A stretch of 64,000 bases of DNA from Halarcobacter anaerophilus (GTDB taxonomy: Bacteria > Campylobacterota > Campylobacteria > Campylobacterales > Arcobacteraceae). The DNA lies in contig NZ_CP041070.1 in assembly GCF_006459125.1 (NCBI RefSeq), forward strand, positions 1,984,001 to 2,048,000, written 5' to 3'. The notes beneath the pieces are model-generated. The model did no database searches. It saw only the letters and a program-made list of their open reading frames with translations, and was not told the origin of the DNA. Positions 44,542 to 55,101 of this stretch are shown here, one piece after another. Every line of letters begins with the position of its first letter. Position 1 is the stretch's first letter. The position numbers were made by a program, and so were the translations under genes.

Positions 44542-45579
44542 TTATTTTGCCGAGACTCTGTGGCACTCTTTTACAAAATGGATTGCATTTTCAACGGGTA
44601 CATCGGGTAAGATTCCATGACCTAAGTTAAAAATATGTCCCTCTCCTTGCATAATATTTTGTAAAGCTTCTACACATTGGGTAGTTTTCTCTTTTGAGTA
44701 TAATCTGCATGGCTCCATATTTCCTTGAAGTACATATTTGTCTCCTAATTTCTCTTTTGCAAGAGCCATAGGAGTTCCCCAGTCTACGCCAAATACATCA
44801 AAGTTTCCGTATACAAGTCCTCTTTCAATAAAAGATGCTACTCCTTTAGGAAACATAATAATCGGTGTTTCAGGATATTTTTCTTTTATATATTCTGCTA
44901 TTTCAACCATATATTTCCAAGAAAATTCATCATATTTTGAAGGTTCGATTGCACTTGCCCAAGAGTCAAAGATTTGAACAACATCAGCTCCTGCTTCAAT
45001 CTGTTTTACCATATAAAATTTTACTACATCCGTAACTTTTCTAAGTATTTTATGAAGAAGTTCGGGATTTGAATACATCATCTTTTTACATACATTGTAT
45101 GTTTTTGTTCCTTGTCCTTCTATCATATAAGTTGCAAGTGTCCAAGGAGCTCCCGTAAAGCCGATAAGTGCTCTATCTTCAGGAAGTTTTTGTTTTAATA
45201 GTTTTATTGTTTCATATACATAAGTTAATCTATCTGCCGCTTCTTCACCGCCTAAAAGTGCGTCAACATCGGCTTCAGTTTTAACCGGTTTTTCAAAAAC
45301 AGGTCCTTCTCCTTTTACAAACTCTAGTTTCATTCCCATTTCGTTTGGTATTACTAGAATATCAGAAAAAAGAATTGCCGCATCTACACCTACTATATCA
45401 AGCGGTTGAATCGTTACTTCACAAGCAAGTTCGGGATTATGGCATAAAGATAAAAAATCCCCTGCTTTTTTTCTTACTTCCATATATTCAGGAAGGTATC
45501 TTCCTGCTTGTCTCATCATCCACACAGGAGTGTAAGGCGTAGGTTTTCTTAAACATGCGTCTACAAAGATTTTTGACAT
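44542..45579 (-). CDS. hemE: uroporphyrinogen decarboxylase
   Basis: 345 residues, cytosolic. N-terminal signature [16 protein letters not shown] (about 17-32) with the active Arg residues, FSDILVIP with the catalytic Asp, [14 protein letters not shown], and [10 protein letters not shown] at the C-terminus. It decarboxylates uroporphyrinogen III to coproporphyrinogen III in haem synthesis. It is in a minus-strand series with the UPF0114 gene (12 bases upstream). Confidence 0.97.
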   Translation of the reverse strand: MSKIFVDACLRKPTPYTPVWMMRQAGRYLPEYMEVRKKAGDFLSLCHNPELACEVTIQPLDIVGVDAAILFSDILVIPNEMGMKLEFVKGEGPVFEKPVKTEADVDALLGGEEAADRLTYVYETIKLLKQKLPEDRALIGFTGAPWTLATYMIEGQGTKTYNVCKKMMYSNPELLHKILRKVTDVVKFYMVKQIEAGADVVQIFDSWASAIEPSKYDEFSWKYMVEIAEYIKEKYPETPIIMFPKGVASFIERGLVYGNFDVFGVDWGTPMALAKEKLGDKYVLQGNMEPCRLYSKEKTTQCVEALQNIMQGEGHIFNLGHGILPDVPVENAIHFVKECHRVSAK

Positions 45580-45591
45580 AAATTGTACCTT

Positions 45592-46104
45592 TTAATGTTT
45601 TTGAACTTTACCTAAAAAGTAAAGCCCTACTGCCAATGCAGTAATAGATAGTGCAAAATACATCATTTCAAGAGGAGTCGTAAACTCCGTATGAATTACT
45701 CTTTGAAAAAAGTTTACCACTAATACCATAACTATTACTTTGGCTATTTTATCTTTTAACTGATCTAATGAATGAATTGCTAAAATCGTACTGCCTGTTT
45801 CAACATTATCCGCTGCATCAATTTTGGAAATAAACAATTCATATATCCCAAAAGAGAATATCAGCATAACTACGGCAATCAAATACAAATCAACAGCACC
45901 TATTATATCTGCAACAATATCTTCATGAAAATTCTCAGGATGAGCACCTGTTACTATTGTAGTGTAAACATAAACAGCAACATCAAAAATATCCTTACTT
46001 GCCACAAGAAACAATATTATTGCACCAATCAAACCGAAAATTACGGCTAAAATTGATATAAATCTACTACTCCAAAGTGAATTTTCAAATATTTTTTCCA
46101 ACAT
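45592..46104 (-). CDS. UPF0114/YqhA family membrane protein
   Basis: 170 residues, four hydrophobic segments. N-terminus LEKIFENSLWSSRFISILAV and the internal FSFGIYELFISKID identify UPF0114 (YqhA), of unknown function. Its ATG overlaps the asd stop codon by one base (TAATG), showing translational coupling to asd. Confidence 0.9.
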   Translation of the reverse strand: MLEKIFENSLWSSRFISILAVIFGLIGAIILFLVASKDIFDVAVYVYTTIVTGAHPENFHEDIVADIIGAVDLYLIAVVMLIFSFGIYELFISKIDAADNVETGSTILAIHSLDQLKDKIAKVIVMVLVVNFFQRVIHTEFTTPLEMMYFALSITALAVGLYFLGKVQKH

Positions 46105-47141
46105 TAGATATCATTCTCCATCTCAATCCATTTAAGAGCTATTCTAACTGCATTTGTTGCAGCTCCTACTCTTACTTGGTCTGCTACGTTAAAAAAGTGT
46201 ACAATATTTTGTTGGTATACATCTCTTCTAATTCTACCCACATATGTAATATCAGTATCAGTTGAAATTATAGGCATTGGGTAAGCATTGTTTTGTAGAT
46301 CATCAATTACCTCTACATCTTCAAATTTTTCAAGCACTTCTCTAACTTTGTTTACATCTACCTCAACACTTTCATCAAATGTAACACTGATTGATTCAGA
46401 ATGAGATCTTAAAACGGGAACTCTAACACATGTTGCAGCTACTTGAATCTCTTTGTGCAAGATTTTTTGAGTTTCATTTACCATTTTCATCTCTTCTTTT
46501 GTAAAACCGTTTGGTTGAGGAACATCAATTTGTGGAATTACATTTAAAGCAATTTGATGGGCAAATGCTTTTTTCTCACTCTCATCAAGTCTAAAAGCAA
46601 AGAAATCCTGCATCTGTTTTACAAGCTCTTCCATTCCTGTTTTTCCTGCACCTGAAACTGCTTGATATGTTGATACGTCAACTCTTTTGATACCGTACAA
46701 TTCATCAAGAGGTTTTAGAGATAAAACCATTTGAATAGTAGAGCAGTTTGGATTTGCTATGATTCCTCTTTCTTTCCATGAAGCAATATCTTCAGGATTT
46801 ACTTCAGGTACTACCAAAGGAACATCAGGATCCATTCTAAAATGACTTGTATTGTCAATTACTACCGCACCTGCTTCAACTGCATATTTTGCATACTCTT
46901 CAGATACGCTTCCTCCTGCACTAAAAAATGCAATTTCTACTTCGTTTTCTTCAAAACAAGTTTTAGTCAGCTCTAATACGGTTATCTCTTTACCGTTATA
47001 TTCTACTTTGCTTCCTGCACTTCTTGAACTTGCTAACGGTACTAAATTATTAATAGGAAAATTATACTCTTTTATTACTCTAAAAAGCTCTTCTCCGACA
47101 GCTCCTGTAGCTCCGACTACTGCTACATTAAATTTTCTCAT
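46104..47141 (-). CDS. asd: aspartate-semialdehyde dehydrogenase
   Basis: 345 residues. N-terminal NADP-binding GATGAVGEE, active-site Cys in ANPNCSTIQM (about residue 131) and substrate-binding ATCVRVPVLRSHSESISV. It reduces aspartyl phosphate to the semialdehyde for lysine, diaminopimelate, threonine and methionine. Coupled by one-base overlaps both to gyrA upstream and the UPF0114 gene downstream. Confidence 0.97.
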   Translation of the reverse strand: MRKFNVAVVGATGAVGEELFRVIKEYNFPINNLVPLASSRSAGSKVEYNGKEITVLELTKTCFEENEVEIAFFSAGGSVSEEYAKYAVEAGAVVIDNTSHFRMDPDVPLVVPEVNPEDIASWKERGIIANPNCSTIQMVLSLKPLDELYGIKRVDVSTYQAVSGAGKTGMEELVKQMQDFFAFRLDESEKKAFAHQIALNVIPQIDVPQPNGFTKEEMKMVNETQKILHKEIQVAATCVRVPVLRSHSESISVTFDESVEVDVNKVREVLEKFEDVEVIDDLQNNAYPMPIISTDTDITYVGRIRRDVYQQNIVHFFNVADQVRVGAATNAVRIALKWIEMENDI

Positions 47142-49759
47142 TATTCATTCCCTTTTTCTTCGTTGTTATTCTCTTCGCTTGGTGTATCCAATAAATTAAA
47201 TTCGTGTAAATCTATTCCGTCCATTGTATCTGCATTTTCAATATCAAGTTCATCGTCCTCTTCTTTAGGACATTTTGCGATTGATACTACTTTATCGTTT
47301 TTATCTACATTAACAATAGTTACGCCCGAGGTATTTCTTCCCGCTTTTCTAATTGACTGCATATCAACTCTAATCATTTTTCCTATAGAAGTTAAAGCCA
47401 TAAGGTCTTGATCTTCATCTACTATTACGTTACCTACAACAGTTTTCCCTGTTTTATTTGATAATTTCATAGAAGCAACACCTGACCCTGCACGATTTGT
47501 CAATCTATATGCTTCTACTTCAGTACGTTTTCCTACACCTTTTTCAGATACGGTTAGAAGTTCTTGCTGTTCATTTTCAATAACATCCGCATCTACTACA
47601 TAATCACCTTTAGATTTAAACTTAATACCTCTTACTCCTCTAGTAGTTCTACCTTGCGGTTTAACTCCAAGATATTGTTCTTTACCGTCTTTATCTAATA
47701 CAGGATTACCCTCTTCATCTACTTTCTTTTCCCAAATGTAGAATCTAATTACTTGACCAAGAGCAGTAAATATCATAAAGTATTTTGACTCGGGCAATGT
47801 AATTTGAGCCGTTACGATTTCATCGTCATCATCTAAAACAATAGCTCTTACACCGTTACTTCTTATATTGCTAAACTCATTTAGTGCTGTTCTTTTTACG
47901 ACACCGTTTTTCGTAAAGAAAGCTAAAGATTTTTGTTCATCAAAATCCGTAGTCGGAAGAATTGCCATAATTTTTTCATCAGGTCTTAAATTTATCAAAT
48001 TAACTACGGCTTTACCTTTTGCCGTTCTGCTTCCTTCGGGAATTCTATAAACTTTCAACCAATATAGTTGTCCCATATTCGTAATAAACATCAAAGTATC
48101 GTGGGTATTTGATACGAAGAATTTTTCAATAAAATCATCGTCATGAGTGGTAACTGCAACTTTACCTTTACCTCCACGTCTCTGTTTTTCATAAGATTTA
48201 ATAGGAACTCTTTTTACATATCCGTTATGGGTAATAGTTACTACCATAGGCTCATTTGGAATTAAATCTTCGATATCAATCTCATCATAAGAGTCTTCTA
48301 TCTCTGTTCTTCTTTCATCCGCATATTTATCTTTTATTTCAACTAACTCTTCTTTTATAATATCGTTTAGTTTTTCTTCAGATTTTAAAATAGCTTCAAG
48401 TTCTGCAATAAGAGTTAATAACTCTTGGTACTCAGCTTCTAGTTTATCTCTTTGAAGACCTGTTAATCTTCCAAGTCTCATATCTAAAATTGCTTGAGAT
48501 TGAATTTGAGATAAAGAGAATCTCTCTTCAAGTTTAGCTCTTGCATCGGCATCGTTTTCCGAGCTTCTGATAATCTTAACTACTTCATCGATGTTATCAA
48601 CCGCAATTTTTAAACCTTCTAAAATATGTGCTCTGGCTTTTGCTTTTTCCAAATCAAAAATAGTTCTTCTGATAATTACCGTTTTTCTGTGAGAAACAAA
48701 TACATTTAAAAGATCAGGTAGATTAAATACTTTAGGTTCTTTATTGTAAACGGCTAAAAGAATAATCCCGAATGTTGTCTCCATAGGTGTTGATTTATAA
48801 AGGTTGTTTAATACGATTTCACCCATTGCATCTTTTTTAAGCTCAATTACAACTCTGATACCTTCTCTGTCAGATTCATCTCTAACTTCTGAAATACCCT
48901 CGATTTGTTTATCTTTTGCCAAATTCGCAATTTGTTCTATAAGTCTTGATTTATTTACCTGATACGGTAACTCGTCAAGTACGATAATCTCTTTTTTACC
49001 TTTTGTTTCGATATGGTGTTTAGCTCTTATCTTAACTCTTCCACGACCTGTATTATAAGCATCAATAATACCTCTTCTTCCAAAGATTGTTCCTCCTGTA
49101 GGGAAATCAGGTCCTTGAATAAACTCCATTAACTCATCAGCTGTCGCAGTTGGATTATCAACCATATGTAAAACGGCATCTATAAGTTCTCCTAAATTAT
49201 GAGGAGGAATTTTTGTAGCCATACCAACGGCGATACCTTCACTTCCGTTTAAAAGAAGAGTAGGAACTCTAGTCGGCAAAATATCCGGTTCTTTTAAAGT
49301 ATCGTCGTAATTCGGTACAAAGTTAACTGTATCTTTATCAATATCTCTTAAAACATCTTCAGAAATTCTTGTCATTCTTGCTTCTGTATATCTCATAGCA
49401 GCAGCATTATCACCGTCTATTGACCCGAAGTTTCCTTGTCCGTCAACTAGAGGTGCTCTCATAGAGAAGTTTTGTGCCATTCTTACAAGTGCATCATAAA
49501 CAGAACTATCCCCGTGCGGGTGATACTTACCGATTACATCCCCTACAATCCTTGCAGATTTTTTATAAGGGGCTCTTGCACTCATATTTAAGTCATGCAT
49601 AGCATATAAAATTCTTCTGTGTACAGGTTTTAAACCATCTTTTGCATCAGGTAACGCTCTACCTATAATTACACTCATTGAATAATCTAAATACGAAGCT
49701 TTAATACTGTCTTCTATATTTATATTTATAATATCTTGATTTTCGAAAAGGTTTTCCAT
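47141..49759 (-). CDS. gyrA: DNA gyrase subunit A
   Basis: 872 residues. N-terminal cleavage domain with catalytic Tyr in [12 protein letters not shown], quinolone-resistance region [14 protein letters not shown] with Ser and Asp at the positions of E. coli S83 and D87 (the susceptible state), and C-terminal beta-pinwheel with the GyrA box QRRGGKG. It introduces negative supercoils with GyrB. The C-terminal tail (about 840-872) is strongly acidic. Heads the gyrA-asd-UPF0114 run. Confidence 0.98.
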   Translation of the reverse strand: MENLFENQDIININIEDSIKASYLDYSMSVIIGRALPDAKDGLKPVHRRILYAMHDLNMSARAPYKKSARIVGDVIGKYHPHGDSSVYDALVRMAQNFSMRAPLVDGQGNFGSIDGDNAAAMRYTEARMTRISEDVLRDIDKDTVNFVPNYDDTLKEPDILPTRVPTLLLNGSEGIAVGMATKIPPHNLGELIDAVLHMVDNPTATADELMEFIQGPDFPTGGTIFGRRGIIDAYNTGRGRVKIRAKHHIETKGKKEIIVLDELPYQVNKSRLIEQIANLAKDKQIEGISEVRDESDREGIRVVIELKKDAMGEIVLNNLYKSTPMETTFGIILLAVYNKEPKVFNLPDLLNVFVSHRKTVIIRRTIFDLEKAKARAHILEGLKIAVDNIDEVVKIIRSSENDADARAKLEERFSLSQIQSQAILDMRLGRLTGLQRDKLEAEYQELLTLIAELEAILKSEEKLNDIIKEELVEIKDKYADERRTEIEDSYDEIDIEDLIPNEPMVVTITHNGYVKRVPIKSYEKQRRGGKGKVAVTTHDDDFIEKFFVSNTHDTLMFITNMGQLYWLKVYRIPEGSRTAKGKAVVNLINLRPDEKIMAILPTTDFDEQKSLAFFTKNGVVKRTALNEFSNIRSNGVRAIVLDDDDEIVTAQITLPESKYFMIFTALGQVIRFYIWEKKVDEEGNPVLDKDGKEQYLGVKPQGRTTRGVRGIKFKSKGDYVVDADVIENEQQELLTVSEKGVGKRTEVEAYRLTNRAGSGVASMKLSNKTGKTVVGNVIVDEDQDLMALTSIGKMIRVDMQSIRKAGRNTSGVTIVNVDKNDKVVSIAKCPKEEDDELDIENADTMDGIDLHEFNLLDTPSEENNNEEKGNE

Positions 49760-49840
49760 AAAAAAACGCCTTTATTGTAAAATTTAGATATTTTATCTAA
49801 ATGTGGCTTAGTATAAGGCTTAGTAAGAGGATTTTAAGCA

Positions 49841-49880
49841 AAAAAAAAGGGATAAAAGCAAAATTGCTTTTATCCCTTTT
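49841..49880 (-). terminator. strong intrinsic terminator
   Basis: GGGATAAAAGCAA and TTGCTTTTATCCC form a perfect 13-base stem; on the minus strand a run of eight or more T follows. It ends the YdcH-type gene 15 bases upstream and insulates gyrA. Confidence 0.92.
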
Positions 49881-49894
49881 GAATATATGATTTT

Positions 49895-50116
49895 TTATAG
49901 ATTATTATCTTTTTTATACTTAATAATCATATTATATATTTCATCTTTAAGTTTTAATTTCTCTTTTTTCTTACTCTCTATTTCAAACTGATCACCAAGA
50001 TCTTTTGCCAAAGAAGCAATCTCTTCATCTAAAGCGTTGTGTCTTTCAAAAACTTTTGCAAAACGTGCGTCGTCTTGTTTTAATTGTGCAATAACATCTC
50101 TATCTTCATGAAACAT
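49895..50116 (-). CDS. YdcH/DUF465 family protein
   Basis: 73 residues, two predicted helices, highly charged. The N-terminal MFHEDRDVIAQLKQDDARF and the later LKLKDEIYNMI are the DUF465 pattern (YdcH, SlyX-like helical hairpin). Function unknown. Ribosome site GAGAGGA lies upstream and a strong terminator follows, so it is monocistronic. Confidence 0.9.
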   Translation of the reverse strand: MFHEDRDVIAQLKQDDARFAKVFERHNALDEEIASLAKDLGDQFEIESKKKEKLKLKDEIYNMIIKYKKDNNL

Positions 50117-50180
50117 TGTATTGTCCTCTCTTTCTTGATATTAAAAAATTATAACAATACAAGGCTTAATTTGAAATATT

Positions 50181-51362
50181 CTAGGTTCTGTAATCGGCAT
50201 TTATTTCTACATATTTATAGCCTAAATCACAGCCGTATGCAGTAAATTTTCCTTCCCCTGCTCCCAAATCACATATAACTTTATATTTATCATTTTTAAG
50301 CACTTTTGCGGCTTTCTCTTCTTGTGCGGCATCAAAATAGATTTCGCCTTTGTTAAAGACTACTACATCATTATAAGAGATTACAAGTTTTGTTTCATCG
50401 CAAGTAACTCTGCTAGCTCCAATTGTCGAAGCAATTCTCCCGAAATTTGGATCTTCTCCGAAAAGTGCTGTTTTTACCAAAAGTGAATTTGATAAAGCTT
50501 TTGCCGCAATTTCTGCTTCTTTGTCATCTGCTGCATTTATTACTTCAAAAGCAACTGCTTTTTTTGCACCTTCACCGTCTGCTACTATTAACATAGCCAT
50601 ATCATGCATTACAAGTCTTAAAGCCTCTTTAAAAGCCTCTTTGTCGTAAGCATTTGATTTTTTATTCGCTAAAAGTAAAACCGTGTCGTTTGTAGAGGTA
50701 TCTCCGTCTACTGAAATAGCATTAAAGGTCGTATGACTGTTTTGTTCAAGTAACTCTCTCATATCCTCTTTTGGAACTGCGGCATCAGTACAGATAAAAC
50801 AAAGCATAGTCGCAAGATTCGGGTTTATCATTCCGGCACCTTTGGCAACAGAACCTATTTTAAAAGAACTTCCGTCTTCAAGTTTTACTTCATATAGCGA
50901 AGTCTTAGAGTAAGCATCTGTTGTCATAATTGCTTGGCTTAAATTTTCACCGTTTTTAGAGCTTAGATCAAAACTATTTGCTCCTGCAACTATCTTTTCA
51001 ACGGGAAGTGGATTTCCTATAACTCCAGTTGAACTCATAAGAGGATTTGTTAAATCAAAATTTAGTGATGAAAATATTGTATTAATATCTTCAATTCCTT
51101 TTTCACCCGTTAAGGCGTTTGCATTTTTTGAATTAATAAGTACGAAATTTGTTTTAAAACCTTTTTCATATCTTTGATAATGTTTTAAAGGTGCTGCTTG
51201 AAATTTGTTAAGTGTAAAAATAGCTTCCGTCTCACAAAGAGTGTCACTATAGATAAATCCCAAATCAAGTTTTCCGTTTGGTTTTAAACCTGCGCTTATA
51301 CCGTCACAAAAAAAACCGTCAATTTTGTCTAAATATCCTTTAATAGGTAAAATTGTAAACAT
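50181..51362 (-). CDS. argJ: glutamate N-acetyltransferase / ArgJ
   Basis: 393 residues. Autocleavage and nucleophile site in KGAGMINPNLATML (Thr about 190), SSTGVIGNPLP as oxyanion region, and the C-terminal GYKYVEINADYRT with the terminal Thr. It transfers acetyl from N-acetylornithine to glutamate (cyclic arginine pathway), possibly also using acetyl-CoA. It follows the channel gene by 14 bases on the minus strand. Confidence 0.96.
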   Translation of the reverse strand: MFTILPIKGYLDKIDGFFCDGISAGLKPNGKLDLGFIYSDTLCETEAIFTLNKFQAAPLKHYQRYEKGFKTNFVLINSKNANALTGEKGIEDINTIFSSLNFDLTNPLMSSTGVIGNPLPVEKIVAGANSFDLSSKNGENLSQAIMTTDAYSKTSLYEVKLEDGSSFKIGSVAKGAGMINPNLATMLCFICTDAAVPKEDMRELLEQNSHTTFNAISVDGDTSTNDTVLLLANKKSNAYDKEAFKEALRLVMHDMAMLIVADGEGAKKAVAFEVINAADDKEAEIAAKALSNSLLVKTALFGEDPNFGRIASTIGASRVTCDETKLVISYNDVVVFNKGEIYFDAAQEEKAAKVLKNDKYKVICDLGAGEGKFTAYGCDLGYKYVEINADYRT

Positions 51363-51376
51363 AATATATATAATCC

Positions 51377-52498
51377 TTAAAAATCTTTTGGCTTGTTTTT
51401 CAATAAAACAGTTCTTCTGGCTCTTCTTAGTCCTCTTTGATTACCGACTAAAAGAAGTTTACAACCAGGAGTAATGACTGCATTACCTTTTGGCATTTGA
51501 ATAAATCTACCTCTTTTTTCCGTAATTCCAATAACCGAAACTTTGAATCTGTCTCTTAATTTTAGCTCTTTTAACTCTTTATTAACAGCCCATGACTCTT
51601 CACTTATCAATGCTTCTTGCATATCAATCGGAGTATCAGGCTTATATAAAAACTCTTCTAATACATTTTCCATATCAGGTCTGATAGCCATTGCAGAAAC
51701 TCTTTTTGCCATAAGTGACGGAGTTGCAACAACTTTATCCGCACCGAGTTTTTTCAGCCTTAGTTTTTCATTTTGACTCTCTGCATTTGCAATAATCAAA
51801 AAAGGATTTCTTCCAAGCTCTTTTTCATATAATCTAACAGAAGCTATAAGCGTAATATTGTTTGAAATATTTTTTGATAAGGTTATAGCACCTTTTGCCG
51901 AACTTAAGTGTGATTTTAAAAAAGAGGTCTCTTTAAAAGGCTCTTCTCTTACAAAATAGGGATAATTGCACTCTTTTGCAATTTGTTCTATATCTTCACT
52001 TGGGTCAACAACTACAAAAGGAACGTGATTTTGATTAAACTGTCTAGCAAGCTGGGCAGTATACTCATTATGATAGAAAAGCACAAAGTGTTTTCTAAGT
52101 CTTGCAATTTTATAAAGCATATTTCTTTCCTTATAAAGTTCAAATAATCTACCTTTAATAACGGCATCAATCAAGATTGCCGTAGAAAGAGTAAATAAGG
52201 CAAATCCAAAAATAATAAGTGTAATGGTAAAAAATCTTCCGGCAGGTGAGATTGGAGCAACTTCTCCAAAACCGACTGTAGTAAAGGTTATACCTGTTTG
52301 GTAGATTGCGTCTAATATTGGAAAATCATCAATTAATATATAACCCAGAGTTCCTATCATCATTACGACTTGTACAAGAACTAAAGGTACTCTAAAAGGT
52401 TTTAATTGAGCGTAGATTACCGGATTTAAGTCATATTCAGGCTTTGCTGAACGAAATTCCCATCCTAGGGCTTTTTTTATTCTTCTAAAGATGCTCAT
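51377..52498 (-). CDS. potassium channel with RCK (TrkA-N) domain
   Basis: 373 residues. Two membrane helices (about 35-53 and 85-110) flank a pore loop with selectivity filter FTTVGFGE (about 72-79, TVGFG). Next come a cytoplasmic TrkA-N/RCK domain (about 130-250) and an RCK-C domain (about 285-365). Gated K+ channel of the inner membrane. No clear ribosome site precedes the ATG; instead a 9-base hairpin lies just upstream, after rpmB. Confidence 0.93.
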   Translation of the reverse strand: MSIFRRIKKALGWEFRSAKPEYDLNPVIYAQLKPFRVPLVLVQVVMMIGTLGYILIDDFPILDAIYQTGITFTTVGFGEVAPISPAGRFFTITLIIFGFALFTLSTAILIDAVIKGRLFELYKERNMLYKIARLRKHFVLFYHNEYTAQLARQFNQNHVPFVVVDPSEDIEQIAKECNYPYFVREEPFKETSFLKSHLSSAKGAITLSKNISNNITLIASVRLYEKELGRNPFLIIANAESQNEKLRLKKLGADKVVATPSLMAKRVSAMAIRPDMENVLEEFLYKPDTPIDMQEALISEESWAVNKELKELKLRDRFKVSVIGITEKRGRFIQMPKGNAVITPGCKLLLVGNQRGLRRARRTVLLKNKPKDF

Positions 52499-52501
52499 GA
52501 A

Positions 52502-52522
52502 AGCACTTTACACTAAAGTGCT
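52502..52522. terminator. hairpin between rpmB and the K+ channel gene
   Basis: AGCACTTTA and TAAAGTGCT form a perfect nine-base stem with a three-base loop. On the minus strand it is followed by TTTC and, immediately, the channel ATG, so it could attenuate transcription or mask the channel's start. Confidence 0.5.
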
Positions 52523-52525
52523 CTC

Positions 52526-52714
52526 TTATGAGTGTTTTTTAAGAGTTCTTAACTCTTTTGCAGAAATTTTGATTCTTTGAGTAGTACCATCTTCTAATGT
52601 AACTCTAACAGTTCTTAGGTTTGGTAAAAATCTTCTTTTTTTTCTGTTTTTCGCGTGACTTACGTTGTTCCCAACCATAGGTCCTTTTCCTGAAATTGCA
52701 CATCTTCTTGACAT
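52526..52714 (-). CDS. rpmB: 50S ribosomal protein L28
   Basis: 62 residues from the ATG at 52714, with AAGGAAA six bases upstream; a TTG at 52729 adds a non-family leader. [20 protein letters not shown] and [12 protein letters not shown] are diagnostic of L28. Contains one Cys and no zinc ribbon. Confidence 0.97.
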   Translation of the reverse strand: MSRRCAISGKGPMVGNNVSHAKNRKKRRFLPNLRTVRVTLEDGTTQRIKISAKELRTLKKHS

Positions 52715-52867
52715 TTTAGTTTCCTTCAAATTTTTATAGTGAAAAATATTCGCGTATTATACCTTCTGTTTCTTAAAAAAAAGTTAATTTTAAGCTTTTT
52801 TTCAAAATAAGCTATCTTTATCTTTTATATAATAATATTTAAGATTATTTATCTCAAAAGGATTTTT

Positions 52868-53668
52868 ATGAGAATAATTATACTACTTTTTTTATCTATT
52901 TTATCTTTTGCAGTAGAACTTCAAAAGCCTGAAGTTTACCAAGGAAATGAAAAAATTGATTCTTGGTTAATGAGTGAAAAACTTGACGGTATAAGAGGAT
53001 ATTGGGACGGCAAAGAGTTAAAAAGCAGAAAAGGCAAAAAACTTTATGCTCCTAAATGGTTTATAAAAGATTTTCCGCCTTTTAAACTTGACGGAGAACT
53101 TTGGACAAAAAGAGACGACTTTGAACATATCCAAAGTATAGTAATGGATAAATATCCTTCAATAAAGTGGGAAGAGATTACTTATAATATTTTTGAAGTT
53201 CCAGAGACTAAAGGAGACTTTATTGAAAGATTAAAAAAGCTTGAGAACTGGTTAAAAGAACATCCAAACAGATATATAAAAATAGTAAAACAAAAAAGAG
53301 TAAAAAACAAAAAAAATCTAGATAAATTTTTAGAAGAAATTTTATCGAAAAAAGGAGAAGGGGTAATCTTAAAAGATCCCAAAAAAGATTATCATACTGG
53401 AAGAAGTTCCTCTTTTTTAAAAGTAAAAAAAGCTTTGGATATGGAAGGTGAAGTTATAAAAATAAATATCTCAGAAAAAACAAAAGTTTTAAAAAGCCTG
53501 CAAATAAAACCGGAAAATGGAACAATTTTTAATCTAGGAACCGGATTTACCAACAAACAAAGGAAAAATCCGCCTAAAATAGGAGATATAGTTACTTTTA
53601 AATATTTTGGATTTACAAAAAACGGCAAACCTAAATTTGCCTCTTTTTTACATATTAGAAAAGATTAG
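52868..53668 (+). CDS. ATP-dependent DNA ligase with signal peptide (LigE type)
   Basis: 266 residues. Hydrophobic signal (about 1-15, MRIIILLFLSILSFA) and then a minimal ligase: motif I SEKLDGIRG (AMP-accepting Lys38), motif III FKLDGELW, motif IV GEGVILKDP and motif V FLKVKK, with an OB domain after about 185. No DNA-binding extensions. Matches the Lig E class, proposed to work in the periplasm on DNA during uptake. It is monocistronic; its stop overlaps the convergent glycosyltransferase stop by four bases. Confidence 0.9.
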   Translation: MRIIILLFLSILSFAVELQKPEVYQGNEKIDSWLMSEKLDGIRGYWDGKELKSRKGKKLYAPKWFIKDFPPFKLDGELWTKRDDFEHIQSIVMDKYPSIKWEEITYNIFEVPETKGDFIERLKKLENWLKEHPNRYIKIVKQKRVKNKKNLDKFLEEILSKKGEGVILKDPKKDYHTGRSSSFLKVKKALDMEGEVIKINISEKTKVLKSLQIKPENGTIFNLGTGFTNKQRKNPPKIGDIVTFKYFGFTKNGKPKFASFLHIRKD

Positions 53669-54528
53669 ATAGTCTCTAAAACAGCATTTACCTTTTCTAA
53701 CTGTTTTTCTAAAGTAAACTCTTTTGCTTTTTTTCTATTCTCTTTTTTTATTAGTTTCATATCATCTTTATTTTGCAAAATCGCTTCAAGTTTAAACTGC
53801 ATACTTCTGTCACTTGGAGATTCCATTGTAGAAAAGACATCTATTAACTCTTTTGAATCATTATTAGCAGTAGTAAAAACTACATTTTTACAAAACATTG
53901 CTTTAAGAACATTTGTAGCAAAGCTTTTGTTGTGTGTCGGAAGAAAAAAGATATCTGAGACTAAAAAGAGTTCCTCTTTGTTTTTATAATCTTCCAAAAG
54001 CAGTAGTTTATCCTCTAATTTAAACTTTGTAAGCTGAAATTTTAAACTTGTAATCTGTTTTTTATCTCCTGCAATGATAGAGATAAAATTTTCAGTTGAA
54101 AGTTGCATTATTGTATTTATAAACTCAATTACACCCGAAGCTTTTAAATTTCTTCCTGTGAAAAAAATGATTTTTTTCTTAGGCTCTATTTCAAACTTTT
54201 GACAAAACTCTTTTTTAAGCTCTTTGGGCTTTTTATACTCTATATCGACAAAAGGATAGATAACATCTACTCTGTTTTCATCAAGATTAAATTTACTTAA
54301 AATCTCTTTTTTTAATCTTTTTGAATTTACTATTACTTTTTTTGCATTTTTTATATTTTCAACAGCTTCTTTATCAAAGTTTCCCGTGTGAAAGTAGATT
54401 GAAGCGTACTGCTTTTTCTTTAGCAAGATTTTATCAATCATAGAGCTTTTTTTTACTAAAGAGATATCTTCCTGTTTTAGTAACTGCTCTATTAATTTTG
54501 TTTTTGCTTTGAAATTTATCGTATGCAT
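53665..54528 (-). CDS. glycosyltransferase, probably LPS core
   Basis: 287 residues, GT-B type, with KKIIFFTGRNLKASG and later FLVSDIFFLPTHNKSFATNVLKAM, the GT4-like donor-site region with FATNVLKAM replacing the usual E-x7-E. It is shorter than most GT4 enzymes because the N-terminal domain is reduced. Last gene of the heptose operon, six bases after gmhA, so probably adds a core sugar. Confidence 0.86.
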   Translation of the reverse strand: MHTINFKAKTKLIEQLLKQEDISLVKKSSMIDKILLKKKQYASIYFHTGNFDKEAVENIKNAKKVIVNSKRLKKEILSKFNLDENRVDVIYPFVDIEYKKPKELKKEFCQKFEIEPKKKIIFFTGRNLKASGVIEFINTIMQLSTENFISIIAGDKKQITSLKFQLTKFKLEDKLLLLEDYKNKEELFLVSDIFFLPTHNKSFATNVLKAMFCKNVVFTTANNDSKELIDVFSTMESPSDRSMQFKLEAILQNKDDMKLIKKENRKKAKEFTLEKQLEKVNAVLETI

Positions 54529-54534
54529 ATAAGA

Positions 54535-55101
54535 TTAACTTAACTCATTATCTATTATCTGGCAAATTGTATGCCCAAAAAGTATATGCATCTCTTGAAT
54601 TCTTGGTGTGTCATTTGAGGGAACAACTAAATTTATATCGCAATATTCATTCATCGCTCCACCGTCTCTTCCGCTAAATCCGACTATTTTACAACCTATT
54701 TCTTGTCCGACTTTAAAAGCGTTTATAACATTTTTTGAATTACCCGATGTAGAAATCCCGATAAGTAAATCACCTTTTTGAGCCAAAGATTCTACTTGTC
54801 TGTCAAAAACTCTGTCATATCCGTAATCATTCCCAATAGCAGTAAGAGCCGAAGTATCCGTAGTAAGAGCGAGTCCTGGTAAACCTCTTCTTTCAGTTTT
54901 ATATCTTCCTGTTAGCTCAGCAGCTATATGTTGCGCATCTGCTGCACTTCCGCCGTTTCCAAAAAGTATAACTTTATTTCCATTTTTTAAAGTTTCAACT
55001 GCTAAATTCGCAGCTTTTTGTAAAGGCTCTTCCATAGTTTCAATCACTTTTTGGATAGTTTCCAAATGTCCTAAAAACTCTTTTTGTATTGTATTATTCA
55101 A
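54535..55101 (-). CDS. gmhA: sedoheptulose-7-phosphate isomerase
   Basis: 188 residues, SIS domain with [38 protein letters not shown] and [11 protein letters not shown], hallmark of GmhA. First step of ADP-heptose synthesis. It directly follows hldE with no gap. Confidence 0.96.
   Translation of the reverse strand: MNNTIQKEFLGHLETIQKVIETMEEPLQKAANLAVETLKNGNKVILFGNGGSAADAQHIAAELTGRYKTERRGLPGLALTTDTSALTAIGNDYGYDRVFDRQVESLAQKGDLLIGISTSGNSKNVINAFKVGQEIGCKIVGFSGRDGGAMNEYCDINLVVPSNDTPRIQEMHILFGHTICQIIDNELS

Noticed and set aside
49500-49560. Quinolone-resistance substitution in GyrA
   Set aside because: Ser and Asp are present at the two key positions in GDSSVYD, the susceptible form.
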